From Intrasporangium oryzae NRRL B-24470 (GTDB taxonomy: Bacteria; Actinomycetota; Actinomycetes; Actinomycetales; Dermatophilaceae): a DNA stretch of 64,000 nucleotides. Position numbers and translations under genes: made by a program. This document shows positions 11,856 to 21,233 of this stretch, one piece after another (position 1 is the stretch's first letter; each line of letters begins with the position of its first letter). The stretch lies in contig NZ_AWSA01000016.1 of assembly GCF_000576595.1 (NCBI RefSeq), forward strand, positions 33,754-97,753, in the 5' to 3' direction. Below the pieces are notes generated by a model, which had not been told where the DNA came from, did not search any database, and saw only the letters and a program-made list of their open reading frames with translations.

Positions 11856-13724
11856 GTGAGCCTGCTGGACACGATCACGAGCCCGGCGCAGCTGAAGGCG
11901 CTCCCGGCGACCCAGCTCCCGGAGCTGGCCGAGGAGATCAGGGCCTTCCTCGTCAGCGAGGTCTCCAAGACCGGCGGTCACCTCGGCCCCAACCTCGGGG
12001 TCGTCGAGCTGACGATCGCGCTCCACCGCGTCTTCGACTCGCCGAGCGACGCGATCATCTTCGACACGGGCCACCAGTCCTACGTCCACAAGCTCCTCAC
12101 CGGGCGCCACGACTTCAGCAAGCTGAAGAAGCAGGGCGGCCTCTCGGGCTACCCGAGCCGGGCCGAGTCCGAGCACGACGTCGTCGAGAACTCCCACGCC
12201 TCGACGGCGCTCTCGTGGGCCGACGGGATCGCCAAGGGCCGCCGGCTCCGGGGCGAGACCGGCAGGCACACCGTGGCCGTCATCGGTGACGGCGCGCTGA
12301 CCGGCGGCATGGCGTGGGAGGCCATCAACAACATCGCCGTCGACAAGACCCTCCCGCTCGTCATCGTCGTCAACGACAACGAGCGCTCCTACGCGCCGAC
12401 GATCGGCGGGCTCGCCGAGCACCTCGCCACGCTGCGCACGACCCGCGGCTACGAGAAGTTCCTCGACTGGGGCAAGCGCTCCCTCGCCCGGACGCCCGTC
12501 GTCGGCGGTGCGATGTTCGAGACGCTCCACGGCGTCAAGAAGGGCATCAAGGACATCGTCGCCCCGCAGGGCATGTTCGAGGACCTCGGCCTCAAGTACG
12601 TCGGTCCGGTCGACGGCCACGACGAGCAGGCGATGGAGAAGGCCCTGCGCCAGGCCAGGGAGTTCGGCGGTCCGGTCATCGTCCACGTCATCACGCAGAA
12701 GGGTCGCGGCTACCAGCCGGCCATCGACGACGACGCCGACCAGTTCCACAGCGTCGGCAAGATCAACCCCGAGACGGGTCTGCCGTTCGAGGTCGCCGGG
12801 CGCATCTGGACCGACGAGTTCAACGACGAGATGGTCGCGATCGGCCGCGACCGCCCGGACGTCGTCGCCATCACCGCGGCGATGCTCATCCCCGTGGGCC
12901 TCGACGGGTTCGCTGCCGCCTATCCCGACCGCGTCTTCGACGTCGGCATCGCCGAGCAGCACGCTGTCACGATGGCGTCAGGCCTCGCCTATGCGGGGAT
13001 GCACCCGGTCGTGGCCGTCTACGCGACGTTCCTCAACCGCGCCTTCGACCAGCTGCTCATGGACTGCGCGCTCCACCGGGCGGGTGTCACCTTCGTCCTC
13101 GACCGGGCCGGCGTCACCGGCAGCGACGGCGCATCCCACAACGGGATGTGGGACATGACCCTCACCTCGATCGTCCCCGGCCTGCGGATCGCCGCCCCGC
13201 GCGACGGCGACCAGGTCCGCAGGCAGCTGCGTGAGGCCGTCGAGGTCTCCGACGCCCCGACCGTCATCCGGTTCCCCAAGGGCGATGTCGCCGAGCCGCT
13301 CGCGGCGGTGTGCTCGGCGGGTGACGTCGACGTCCTCTTCGAGACGGGCGAGGGGCCGGTCGACCTGCTCGTCGTCGGCGTCGGGGCCTTCGCCGGCACC
13401 GGGATCGAGGTCGGCGAGAAGATCGCCGCCCACGGCCGGACCGTCCGCGTCGTCGACCCGCGCTGGGTCGTCCCCGTCAGCGCGGATCTCGTCGCGCTCG
13501 CGGGTACGGCGGCGCACGTCGCGGTCATCGAGGACAATCTCGTCGAGGGCGGCGTCGGCTCGGCCGTGGCGACCGCGCTGCGGTCGGCCGGCGTGGAGGC
13601 GCCGGTCCACCCCTACGGCATCCCCAAGCGCTTCCTCGACCACGCGTCGCGCGGCCAGATCCTCGAGGCGCTCGGGCTCACGGCCGACAGCATCGTCGTC
13701 GACCTCGAGCCGCGGCTGTCCTGA
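11856..13724 (+). CDS. dxs: 1-deoxy-D-xylulose-5-phosphate synthase
   Basis: First enzyme of the MEP isoprenoid pathway: condenses pyruvate and glyceraldehyde 3-phosphate to DXP using thiamine diphosphate. 622 residues, the usual length. The TPP-binding signature [16 protein letters not shown] is at about 144-159, the transketolase-like central domain carries the catalytic glutamate E367 in [15 protein letters not shown], and a transketolase C-terminal domain follows. The GTG start is preceded by a purine-rich GAGGACGAGG ribosome-binding region; a likely -10 (TAGACT, 11816-11821) is 35 nt upstream. It appears to be transcribed alone. Confidence 0.97.
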   Translation: MSLLDTITSPAQLKALPATQLPELAEEIRAFLVSEVSKTGGHLGPNLGVVELTIALHRVFDSPSDAIIFDTGHQSYVHKLLTGRHDFSKLKKQGGLSGYPSRAESEHDVVENSHASTALSWADGIAKGRRLRGETGRHTVAVIGDGALTGGMAWEAINNIAVDKTLPLVIVVNDNERSYAPTIGGLAEHLATLRTTRGYEKFLDWGKRSLARTPVVGGAMFETLHGVKKGIKDIVAPQGMFEDLGLKYVGPVDGHDEQAMEKALRQAREFGGPVIVHVITQKGRGYQPAIDDDADQFHSVGKINPETGLPFEVAGRIWTDEFNDEMVAIGRDRPDVVAITAAMLIPVGLDGFAAAYPDRVFDVGIAEQHAVTMASGLAYAGMHPVVAVYATFLNRAFDQLLMDCALHRAGVTFVLDRAGVTGSDGASHNGMWDMTLTSIVPGLRIAAPRDGDQVRRQLREAVEVSDAPTVIRFPKGDVAEPLAAVCSAGDVDVLFETGEGPVDLLVVGVGAFAGTGIEVGEKIAAHGRTVRVVDPRWVVPVSADLVALAGTAAHVAVIEDNLVEGGVGSAVATALRSAGVEAPVHPYGIPKRFLDHASRGQILEALGLTADSIVVDLEPRLS

Positions 13725-13821
13725 CGGCCGACGTCCCGGCCGCTTCGTCTGCGACGAGGAGGTGCGACCTGGTCCGTGCCGTTCCGGTTCGGAACCCGCC
13801 GGGGGCCCTACGCTCGGCGTT

Positions 13822-15135
13822 GTGACCGGACAACATGCGAGGGCAGGCACCCCGACCCACGGGACGCCGGGTACCCATCCGGAGAGACCGCAGTGGGTCG
13901 CCGTCGCCCCGGGCAACGCCCGCCGGGTGGCGTTCACCGCCGTCGTGGCGGTAGCGGCGCTCTGGACCGCGACGTGGGTGTTCGGGGCGATGGGCTCGTT
14001 CCTCTTCCTGCTCCTCCTCGCCTGGCTCACCTCCATCGCCATGGAGCCGGCCGTCCTCTGGCTGTCGGCCCGTGGTCTGCGCCGCGGGCTCGCGACCGGC
14101 GTGACCATGCTCGTCATGGTCCTGATCTTCCTCGGCCTCGGGGAGCTCTTCGGGTCGGTGTTCGCATCACAGGTCGCCGAGCTCGCCAAGCAGTTCCCGT
14201 CCGCGGTCACCTCCGCCCTCGACTGGGTCAACCAGACCTTCCACACGAGCTTCGACATCGCCCAGATCCAGGACGCCCTGCAGCTGACGCCCGCCAAGCT
14301 CGGGGAGATGGCCGGCAAGTACGGCGGCGGTCTCCTCGGGGTGTTCGGGTCACTCTTCACCTTCCTCTTCGACCTGCTGACGATCCTCGTCTTCGCGTAC
14401 TACTTCTCGGCCGACAGCCCACGGCTGCGCCAGACGATCGGGTCATGGCTCCCGCAGCGCTTCCAACGCGTGTTCATCACCGTCTGGACGATCTCGGTCG
14501 AGAAGACGGGCGGCTACGTCATCTCCAAGCTCGTGCTCGCCGCGCTGTCCGCGGCCTTCCACGTCGCCTTCTTCTGGTTCATCGACGTGCCGTTCTGGCT
14601 GCCGCTCGGCGTCTTCGCGGGCATCGTGGGCCAGTTCATCCCCACGATCGGCACCTATATCGGGGTGGCCCTGCCAGCCCTGTTCACGCTGCTCGACAAG
14701 CCGATCAACGCCGTCTGGATCCTGATCTTCGCCACGGTCTACCAGCAGCTCGAGAACTACGTCTTCACGCCGCGGATCAGCCGCCGGACGATGGACCTGC
14801 ACCCCGCCATCGCCCTCGGTTCGGTCATCGCCGGCGCGGCCCTCTTCGGACCGATCGGCGCCCTCATCGGCATCCCGATCGCCGCCGTCGCCCTCTCGAT
14901 CGTCAACACGTTCAGCCAGCGGCACGAGCTGGTGCCGGAGCTCGCCGACCTCGAGGTGCCGGGCAACGGCACCAACGGCACCAACGGCACCAACGGTCCC
15001 GACAACAGACCCGACAACGGACAGGACAACGGACCGGACGCGAGGTCGGTCGACCGACCCGACGACGAGTCCGTACACGCGGCGGGTGACGAGATCGGTT
15101 CCGGGGGGAGGGGCGCCACCACGGGAGGCGCCTGA
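13822..15135 (+). CDS. AI-2E family transporter
   Basis: 437 residues, polytopic membrane protein of the AI-2E/PerM exporter family with about seven or eight membrane segments between residues 30 and 370. The family-typical loop PTIGTYIGVALPAL is present, with the conserved late stretch of the family around LENYVFTPRISRRTMDLHP. The family includes autoinducer-2 exporters and Na+/H+ antiporters, so the substrate is open. The C-terminal ~60 residues are hydrophilic with a short GTN-type tandem repeat and many Asp/Asn residues, likely cytoplasmic and disordered. TACGCT lies 8-13 nt before the GTG. Confidence 0.88.
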   Translation: MTGQHARAGTPTHGTPGTHPERPQWVAVAPGNARRVAFTAVVAVAALWTATWVFGAMGSFLFLLLLAWLTSIAMEPAVLWLSARGLRRGLATGVTMLVMVLIFLGLGELFGSVFASQVAELAKQFPSAVTSALDWVNQTFHTSFDIAQIQDALQLTPAKLGEMAGKYGGGLLGVFGSLFTFLFDLLTILVFAYYFSADSPRLRQTIGSWLPQRFQRVFITVWTISVEKTGGYVISKLVLAALSAAFHVAFFWFIDVPFWLPLGVFAGIVGQFIPTIGTYIGVALPALFTLLDKPINAVWILIFATVYQQLENYVFTPRISRRTMDLHPAIALGSVIAGAALFGPIGALIGIPIAAVALSIVNTFSQRHELVPELADLEVPGNGTNGTNGTNGPDNRPDNGQDNGPDARSVDRPDDESVHAAGDEIGSGGRGATTGGA

Positions 15136-15280
15136 CCTGCCCTGCCCCGGGGCCCGGGCCCAGCGGCATACGACCGGCGAGGCGGTGTCGCCCAGCCACA
15201 CCCGACCGGCCGATTTGTGGTGGGCGGTGCCACGAACGTGGCCGCTGACCTCAACTACTTTCGCCGGAACGGTTGGGCGT

Positions 15281-15295
15281 CAACGATTCTCGTTG
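15281..15295 (+). promoter_or_regulatory. inverted repeat upstream of the ABC operon
   Basis: CAACGA-TTC-TCGTTG: two perfect 6-bp arms with a 3-nt spacer, 41 nt before the livK start codon. It may be the operator for the PucR-type regulator encoded at the other end of the cluster; this is inference from position only. Confidence 0.4.
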
Positions 15296-15335
15296 CAGCA
15301 AAGGCGCGAGCGCCCGCCAGAGGTGGAGGACGTCC

Positions 15336-16553
15336 GTGTCCAAGCGTTGGAGCCTCGCTCTCGCGAGTGCCATGATCACCCTCTCCGTCGCGGCGTGCGG
15401 CAGCCCGGGCCAGCCCGGCGCGGCTCCCGGGGGCGACGGCACGGCAGCGGGGACCGGCGGTTCTGCGCCGTACAAGGTGGGCCTCGTCTACTCGAAGTCC
15501 GGGCCGCTCGCGACCTACGGCGAGCAGTACCGGCAGGGACTGACGGCCGGCATCGACTACGCGACGAAGGGCACCGGCGCCGTCGCCGGTCACCCCATCG
15601 AGATCACCGAGCAGGACGACGCGGGAGACCCGGCAAAGGCCGTCGCCGCGGCGACGGACCTCATCGGCCAGGGCAGCAAGATCATCGCGGGATCGACCGC
15701 GTCCGGCGTCGCGTTGCAGGTCGCCCCGCTCGCCAAGGACAACAAGGTGCTCTTCATCTCCGGCCCGGCCGCCGCCGACAAGGTGACCGGCGCGAACAGG
15801 TACACCTTCCGCTCCGGCCGCCAGACCTACCAGGACATCGCGACGGCCGGGTCGATGCTCGGTGACGTCAACGGCAAGAAGGTCACCGTGCTCGCCCAGG
15901 ACAGCGCCTTCGGTCAGGCCAACGTCGCCGGCGTCACGGCAATCCTCGGGGCCAAGGGCGCGAAGGTCGACTCGGTGCTCGTGCCGGCGGCCGCCACCGA
16001 CCTGACGCCCTTCGCGACGAAGATCAAGGGCTCGGCTCCCGACCTGCTCTTCGTGGCCTGGGCCGGCGCCAACGCCACAGCCATGTGGACCACCCTCGGC
16101 CAGCAGGGCGTCTTCGACAAGACCAAGGTCGTCACGGGGCTCGACATCAAGCCGACGCACGCGCTCTTCGGTGCATCCGGCACGAAGATCAGCTTCCTCT
16201 CGCACTTCTTCGAGGGAGCCGCCGACAACGCCGCCTACCGGGCGCTCGACGCCGGCCTCAAGAAGCAGGGGGCGACGGTCGACCTCTTCACCAACGACGG
16301 GTTCGTCGCCGGCCAGATGATCGTCCACGCGCTCGAGGCGAGCGGGACCGACACGGACGCGATGGTCAAGGCGCTCGAGGGGTGGTCGTTCGAGGGCCCG
16401 AAGGGCCAGATGCAGATTCGCGCCGAGGACCACGCGCTCCTGCAGCCGATGTTCACGGCCTCGCTCACGAAGCAGGGTGCGACCTTCGTCCCGCAGCGGG
16501 TCAACACCCTCGACCCGGCCGCCGTCGCACCCCCGGTCACGCCGTTCCAGTGA
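15336..16553 (+). CDS. livK: branched-chain amino acid-type ABC transporter substrate-binding lipoprotein
   Basis: 405 residues; extracellular, lipid-anchored binding protein of the leucine/isoleucine/valine (HAAT) type. A lipoprotein signal ends in SVAAC with C21 as the modified cysteine. The mature part opens with KVGLVYSKSGPLATYGEQYR, the typical start of the periplasmic-binding fold type I, and includes the SVAGVTAILGAKG-like central region expected of the family. GTG is chosen because GGAGGA (15325-15330) lies 5 nt upstream. First gene of a five-component importer operon. The ligand may be an amino acid or another small carboxylate. Confidence 0.92.
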   Translation: MSKRWSLALASAMITLSVAACGSPGQPGAAPGGDGTAAGTGGSAPYKVGLVYSKSGPLATYGEQYRQGLTAGIDYATKGTGAVAGHPIEITEQDDAGDPAKAVAAATDLIGQGSKIIAGSTASGVALQVAPLAKDNKVLFISGPAAADKVTGANRYTFRSGRQTYQDIATAGSMLGDVNGKKVTVLAQDSAFGQANVAGVTAILGAKGAKVDSVLVPAAATDLTPFATKIKGSAPDLLFVAWAGANATAMWTTLGQQGVFDKTKVVTGLDIKPTHALFGASGTKISFLSHFFEGAADNAAYRALDAGLKKQGATVDLFTNDGFVAGQMIVHALEASGTDTDAMVKALEGWSFEGPKGQMQIRAEDHALLQPMFTASLTKQGATFVPQRVNTLDPAAVAPPVTPFQ

Positions 16554-17284
16554 TCGAGGCGAACCACGTCGGCTGGAAGGTCGGCGGAGCACGGATCCTC
16601 GAGGACGTGTCCCTGACCGTCGGGGCCGGTGAGCTGCTCGGCATCATCGGCCCCAACGGGGCGGGCAAGTCCTCGCTCGTCAACATCCTGAGCGGGGTGA
16701 TCCGCCCGTCCAGCGGCCGGATCACCCTGCAGGACAGGGACGTCACGCGGGCGAGCGCGACCCGGCGGGCCCGGCTCGGGCTGTCGCGCTCGTTCCAGAC
16801 CTCGGCGCTCTTCGACGGCCTCAGCGCCGGTGAGAACGTCCGCCTCGCGATCCAGGCGAGCGGGCCGGCGCCCTTCTCGCCCTTCCGTCGGGCCGGTGCG
16901 GCCTCCGGCGCCCGCACCGAGGACCTCCTGGAGAGGGTCCGTATGCCGGGCCGCGCCACCACCCTCGCCCGCGACCTCTCGCACGGCGACCGCCGCAAGC
17001 TCGAGCTCGCGATGGCGCTCGCGTCCGAGCCGAAAGCCCTGCTGCTCGACGAGCCGATGGCGGGTGTCTCCGCGGAGGACGTCGACGGGCTCGCCGAGAT
17101 CATCGGCGAGGTCCGCGACAGCGGTGTCGCCGTCGCCATGGTCGAGCACCACATGCACGTCGTCCTCGGTCTCGCAGACCGGGTCGCCGTCCTGCACCAC
17201 GGCCAGCTCCTCGCCACCGGCTCACCGTCCGAGGTGACCCGGGACGAGCTCGTCCAGCAGGCCTACCTGGGAGAAGCACTGTGA
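16550..17284 (+). CDS. livG: ABC transporter ATP-binding protein (LivG type)
   Basis: 244 residues; one of two ATPases powering the importer. Walker A GPNGAGKSS with K40, ABC signature LSHGDRRKLE (the LS-x-GD form usual in LivG), Walker B LLLDEPMAGV, and the switch histidine in VEHHMHVV. The GTG start overlaps the livK stop by 4 nt, and its own stop overlaps livF, so translation is coupled. Confidence 0.93.
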   Translation: MIEANHVGWKVGGARILEDVSLTVGAGELLGIIGPNGAGKSSLVNILSGVIRPSSGRITLQDRDVTRASATRRARLGLSRSFQTSALFDGLSAGENVRLAIQASGPAPFSPFRRAGAASGARTEDLLERVRMPGRATTLARDLSHGDRRKLELAMALASEPKALLLDEPMAGVSAEDVDGLAEIIGEVRDSGVAVAMVEHHMHVVLGLADRVAVLHHGQLLATGSPSEVTRDELVQQAYLGEAL

Positions 17285-18060
17285 CCAGCCCCGAGACCAG
17301 CCCCGAGACCAGCGCCCGTCCGGTCGACGGCGGCCACACCGCGGTCCTCACGCCAGTCCTCACGCTCGACGACGTCCACGTCCGCTACGGCGGGTCCCAC
17401 GTCCTCCAGGGGGTGACCTTCGAGGTGCCGGCCACGGGTGTGACGGCGCTGCTCGGGCGCAACGGCGTCGGCAAGACGACCACGCTCAAGGCCGTCCTCG
17501 GTCTCGCGCCACGAACCGGCTCGATCGCCGTGCGGGGCAACCCGATCGAGACTCAGGCGACCACGAGGATCGTGCGCGACGGCATCGGCTACGTGCCCGA
17601 GGACCGGGAGGTGTTCGCCGGCCTGACCGTCGACGAGAACCTCCGTCTGGTCGACCCGGAGCGCGGGATCGAGGCGCCGATCGTCCGGGACCTCTTTCCC
17701 GACCTCATCGCCCGACGCGCTCAGCGGGCCGGGACCCTCTCCGGCGGTCAGCAGCAGATGGTCTCCCTCGCCCGGGTCCTCCTGCGGGACAACACCGTCC
17801 TGCTCATCGACGAGCCGACGAAGGGCCTCGCCCCCAAGCTCGTGACGGAGGTGGCCGACGTCCTCGCCGAGGTGGCCCGGATGACGCCCATCCTCCTCGT
17901 CGAGCAGAACCTCGCCCTCGTGCGGCGGATCGCCGACACCGTCGTCGTCCTCGATGCGGGCCGGGTCGTCCACCGCGGTCGAGCCGACGCGCTCGTGGCC
18001 GATGCCGAGCTAACCCGGGGCCTTCTCGGCGTCTCGATGCGGCGGGAGGGAGCGGCATGA
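17281..18060 (+). CDS. livF: ABC transporter ATP-binding protein (LivF type)
   Basis: 259 residues; second ATPase of the importer. Walker A GRNGVGKTT at about 59-67, signature LSGGQQQMVSLAR, Walker B LLIDEPTKGLAP, switch region LLVEQNLAL. The first ~25 residues are a hydrophilic TSPETSPET-type extension absent from many LivF proteins. GTG start overlaps the livG stop; its stop overlaps livH by 4 nt. Confidence 0.93.
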   Translation: MTSPETSPETSARPVDGGHTAVLTPVLTLDDVHVRYGGSHVLQGVTFEVPATGVTALLGRNGVGKTTTLKAVLGLAPRTGSIAVRGNPIETQATTRIVRDGIGYVPEDREVFAGLTVDENLRLVDPERGIEAPIVRDLFPDLIARRAQRAGTLSGGQQQMVSLARVLLRDNTVLLIDEPTKGLAPKLVTEVADVLAEVARMTPILLVEQNLALVRRIADTVVVLDAGRVVHRGRADALVADAELTRGLLGVSMRREGAA

Positions 18061-18941
18061 GCGACTTCGTCCTGCTCGCGACGACCGGCCTCGCCCTCGG
18101 CGCCCTCTACTTCCTCGCTGCGAGCGGCCTCAGCCTCATCTACGGGCTCATGGGGGTGCTCAACTTCGCACACGGGGCGTTCATGATGGTCGGTGCGTAT
18201 GCCGGTTGGCTGACGATGACGGACCTGCCCCCGAGCCTGTCGGTCGGGGTGCGCCTGCTCGTCGCGGCCGTCGTCGCCGTCGCACTGGGGGCGGCCGTCG
18301 GCGTCGTCGTCGAGGTCGTCCTCATCCGACCCCTCTACCGGCACCACATCCAGCAGGTGCTCGTCACGGTCGGCCTGTCCCTTGCCAGCGTCGCCGCGGC
18401 CCAGGGCATCTGGGGCGCGGACCCGAGGCCGGTCGAGAAACCCGACTGGATGAGCGGCACGACCTCGTTGCTCGGGGCCCGGCTGCCGACCGACCGCTTC
18501 GTCTACGTCGTTGCCGCCCTCGCGGTCCTCGCCGGGCTGCTCGCCCTGCTCAGGCTGACCCGCCTTGGCCTCATCATCCGGGCCGGCGTCGAGAACCGGA
18601 CGATGGTCCAGGCCCTCGGCATCGACGTCCAACGGACCTTCACCATCGTCTTTGCCATCGGTGGGGCGGCGGCGGCCCTCGCCGGCATCCTCTACGCGCA
18701 GTACGCCGGGTCGGTGTCCCCGGCGCAGGGCGGGTCGCTCCTCATCTTCGCGTTCATCGTCGTCGTCATCGGGGGAATGGGCTCGATCGTCGGGACGGCG
18801 GTGGCCGCCGTCGCCGTCGGTCTCGTGCAGCAGCTCGCCAACTACTACGCCGCGAGCGGCGTCGGCGACCTGTCCGTCGTCCTCCTCCTCGCCCTCGTGC
18901 TCCTGCTGCGTCCGACGTCCCTGAAGGGGGCCACCGCATGA
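18057..18941 (+). CDS. livH: branched-chain-type ABC transporter permease (LivH type)
   Basis: 294 residues, about eight membrane segments. The LIYGLMGVLNFAHGAFMMVG region is the characteristic N-terminal signature of LivH permeases. The conserved cytoplasmic loop (GVENRTMVQALGID) that contacts the ATPases is present. It overlaps livF and livM by 4 nt each. Confidence 0.93.
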   Translation: MSDFVLLATTGLALGALYFLAASGLSLIYGLMGVLNFAHGAFMMVGAYAGWLTMTDLPPSLSVGVRLLVAAVVAVALGAAVGVVVEVVLIRPLYRHHIQQVLVTVGLSLASVAAAQGIWGADPRPVEKPDWMSGTTSLLGARLPTDRFVYVVAALAVLAGLLALLRLTRLGLIIRAGVENRTMVQALGIDVQRTFTIVFAIGGAAAALAGILYAQYAGSVSPAQGGSLLIFAFIVVVIGGMGSIVGTAVAAVAVGLVQQLANYYAASGVGDLSVVLLLALVLLLRPTSLKGATA

Positions 18942-20167
18942 CCTCCCCTGCGCAGTCCGGTGTGAACCCCGACGCGACGACCGAGGCGAGGCTCCGCGCG
19001 AGCTCGGTCTCGCGTGCCTCCACCGCCGCGGCCGGAGCCGCGCGCCCCGCCTCCGCAGCGTTGACGCCCGAGGCATCGGGTTCCGTGCCCTCGCCGTCGG
19101 CCACGGCGACATCCGCGCCGACGTCGTCGACGAGAGCCCAGGCCCTGGCACGCGCCGCCCTCCCGCTCGCCGTCCTCATGGTCCTCGCGTACCTGCCCTA
19201 CGTGCCCACCGAGCTCCCCGGCATCCTCCCGGGGCGGGTCAACGGTCCGGGCTCGCTCCAGCTGCTCGCGACCTGCCTCGTCATGGGCGGCATCGCGCTC
19301 AGCTACGACGTCCTCTTCGGCCGGACGGGGCTGCTCAGCTTCGGCCACGCGCTCTTCGTCGCCGCAGGCAGCTACTTGCTCACGATCTCGCTCTCGACGT
19401 GGTCCCTGCCGTTGCCGGTGGCGGTCCTCCTCGCCCTCGCCATCACGGGTGTGCTGGCCGTCGTCGTCGGTGGGATCGCCCTGCGCGTCGGGGGGATCGC
19501 GTTCGCGATGGTGACGCTCGCCTTCGCGCAGGCAGCCTCGATCGTCGTCCTGCGCAACCCCGGCGGCGTGACCGGCGGGGAGGAGGGCCTGACGCTCGAA
19601 CGCGAGGCGCTGCCGTCCCTCCTCGTCGGGGTCGCCAACGCGCCCTACCGCTACTGGCTCGCCCTCGCGTTCGTCACGGTGGCCTGGCTCGTCGTCTCGC
19701 TGCTCGTCCGGTCGCGGGCGGGCCACGCGATGGCCGCCGTCCGGGAGAACGAGACGCGGGCCTCCGTCCTCGGGCTCGGCACCTACCGGGTCAAGCTCCT
19801 CGCCATCGTCATCGGCTCCCTCCTCGGTTGCCTGGGCGGGATCGTCCACGCCCTCGTGCTCGGCGGATCCAACCCCCACCTGACCACGTCGGAGTTCACG
19901 CTCGCCCTGCTCGTCATGGTCGTCCTGGGCGGTGCCGGCAGCACGTGGGGGGCCCTCATCGGCGGGTTCCTCTACGCGTATGCGGATGCCCGGCTCGTCG
20001 AGGTCAGCGGGTCGAGCCTGCTCGAGTCGCTTCCGCACACCATCGGCCAGGTTCTGTCACAACCCCTCTTCATCCTCGGCATCATCTTCATCGTCGTCGT
20101 CTACTTCGCCCCCTCGGGTCTCACCGGGCTCGGGGGCCGGCTCATCAGGAAGGGCAGGTCCACATGA
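18938..20167 (+). CDS. livM: branched-chain-type ABC transporter permease (LivM type)
   Basis: 409 residues. The first ~65 residues are a low-complexity Ala/Ser/Thr-rich extension, then about ten membrane segments. The LSYDVLFGRTGLLSFGHALF region is the LivM family signature, and the coupling loop VRENETRASVLGLGTYRVK is conserved. ATG overlaps the livH stop. The N-terminal extension has the look of a disordered cytoplasmic tail and is unusual in length for the family. Confidence 0.93.
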   Translation: MTSPAQSGVNPDATTEARLRASSVSRASTAAAGAARPASAALTPEASGSVPSPSATATSAPTSSTRAQALARAALPLAVLMVLAYLPYVPTELPGILPGRVNGPGSLQLLATCLVMGGIALSYDVLFGRTGLLSFGHALFVAAGSYLLTISLSTWSLPLPVAVLLALAITGVLAVVVGGIALRVGGIAFAMVTLAFAQAASIVVLRNPGGVTGGEEGLTLEREALPSLLVGVANAPYRYWLALAFVTVAWLVVSLLVRSRAGHAMAAVRENETRASVLGLGTYRVKLLAIVIGSLLGCLGGIVHALVLGGSNPHLTTSEFTLALLVMVVLGGAGSTWGALIGGFLYAYADARLVEVSGSSLLESLPHTIGQVLSQPLFILGIIFIVVVYFAPSGLTGLGGRLIRKGRST

Positions 20168-21105
20168 CCAGCACCAGCTCCGCCTTCGCGGTCGAGCTGC
20201 CCGAGGGCAGCCTCGCGATCCACGACCTCACCCTGGGGGTGCCCTCCGAGGACGCCCCCGTGGTGCTCGCGGTCCACGGCATCACGGCCAACGGGCTGTC
20301 GTGGCGTCGGGTCGCCGACGAGGTGGACCGCCGCCACGGCGCTGGCGCGGTGCGGTTCCTCGCACCGGACCTCCGTGGACGGGGCGACAGCCGCGCCGTC
20401 GCGGGCCCGTACGGCCTGTCGGCGCATGTCGAGGACCTCCTCTCGATCGCCAACGTCTTCGGGACCGACCCGGTACTGGTCGGGCACTCGATGGGGGCCT
20501 TCATCGGCGCGCTCGCGCTCGCGACCCATCCCGACCGGTTCACCGGCGCGGTCCTCGTCGACGGCGGCCTCGCGTTCCGAACCCCGCCCGACCTCGACAT
20601 CGACGCCACGCTGCAGACCGTCATCGGGCCGGCGATGGACCGGCTGCGGATGACGTTCGCCGACCAGGCGGCATACGTCTCCTTCTGGGAGGCACACCCG
20701 GCCCTCGGGCCGGTCCTGCGCGGATCCGCAGGCGATGCCGCTCGGCGCTACATCGCGCACGACCTCGTGGCGGACCCCGAGCACCCGGCGGAGTGGCGCA
20801 GCACGTGTGTCCTCGACGCAGTCCGGGCGGACGGGGCCGACGTCCTCGCCGACGCCGCCACGCACGGCGCAGTCCGCCGCGCGGTCGAGCTGGGGCTCCC
20901 CGTCGAGCTCGTCTGGGCCCGGCGCGGCCTGCTCGACGAGCCCCAGGGGGTCTATGACGAGACGCGCCTTGCTGCGCTGCAGGTGCCGGACGAGGTCCGG
21001 GCCACGGCGGTCGACGCGAACCACTACGACGTCATCTTCGGTGAGAGCGGCGTCACCGCGGTCGTCGACGCGATCGACCGGCAACTCGCAGCACGCACGC
21101 TCTGA
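20164..21105 (+). CDS. alpha/beta hydrolase, last gene of the ABC operon
   Basis: 313 residues, cytoplasmic. Alpha/beta-hydrolase fold with nucleophile elbow GHSMGAF (S109) and predicted catalytic His H287 in ANHYDVIF; the oxyanion region VHGITANG lies near residue 40. Its ATG overlaps the livM stop by 4 nt, so it is part of the transporter operon and probably processes the imported compound (an ester or lactone would fit). A neighbouring 3-hydroxybutyrate dehydrogenase makes a hydroxyacid ester a reasonable guess, but this is inference. Confidence 0.88.
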   Translation: MTSTSSAFAVELPEGSLAIHDLTLGVPSEDAPVVLAVHGITANGLSWRRVADEVDRRHGAGAVRFLAPDLRGRGDSRAVAGPYGLSAHVEDLLSIANVFGTDPVLVGHSMGAFIGALALATHPDRFTGAVLVDGGLAFRTPPDLDIDATLQTVIGPAMDRLRMTFADQAAYVSFWEAHPALGPVLRGSAGDAARRYIAHDLVADPEHPAEWRSTCVLDAVRADGADVLADAATHGAVRRAVELGLPVELVWARRGLLDEPQGVYDETRLAALQVPDEVRATAVDANHYDVIFGESGVTAVVDAIDRQLAARTL

Positions 21106-21233
21106 CCCCCGCGCCGGTCGGCACGGGCTGCGCTTCGTGTCAGGAACCGCCGTTCGCACAGCGGTCCCTGGCCCCAAACGCGGCCCGTGCCTCGAACCTC
21201 CGCCGGTCCGCCACCTGACTGTGGCGCCCCGGC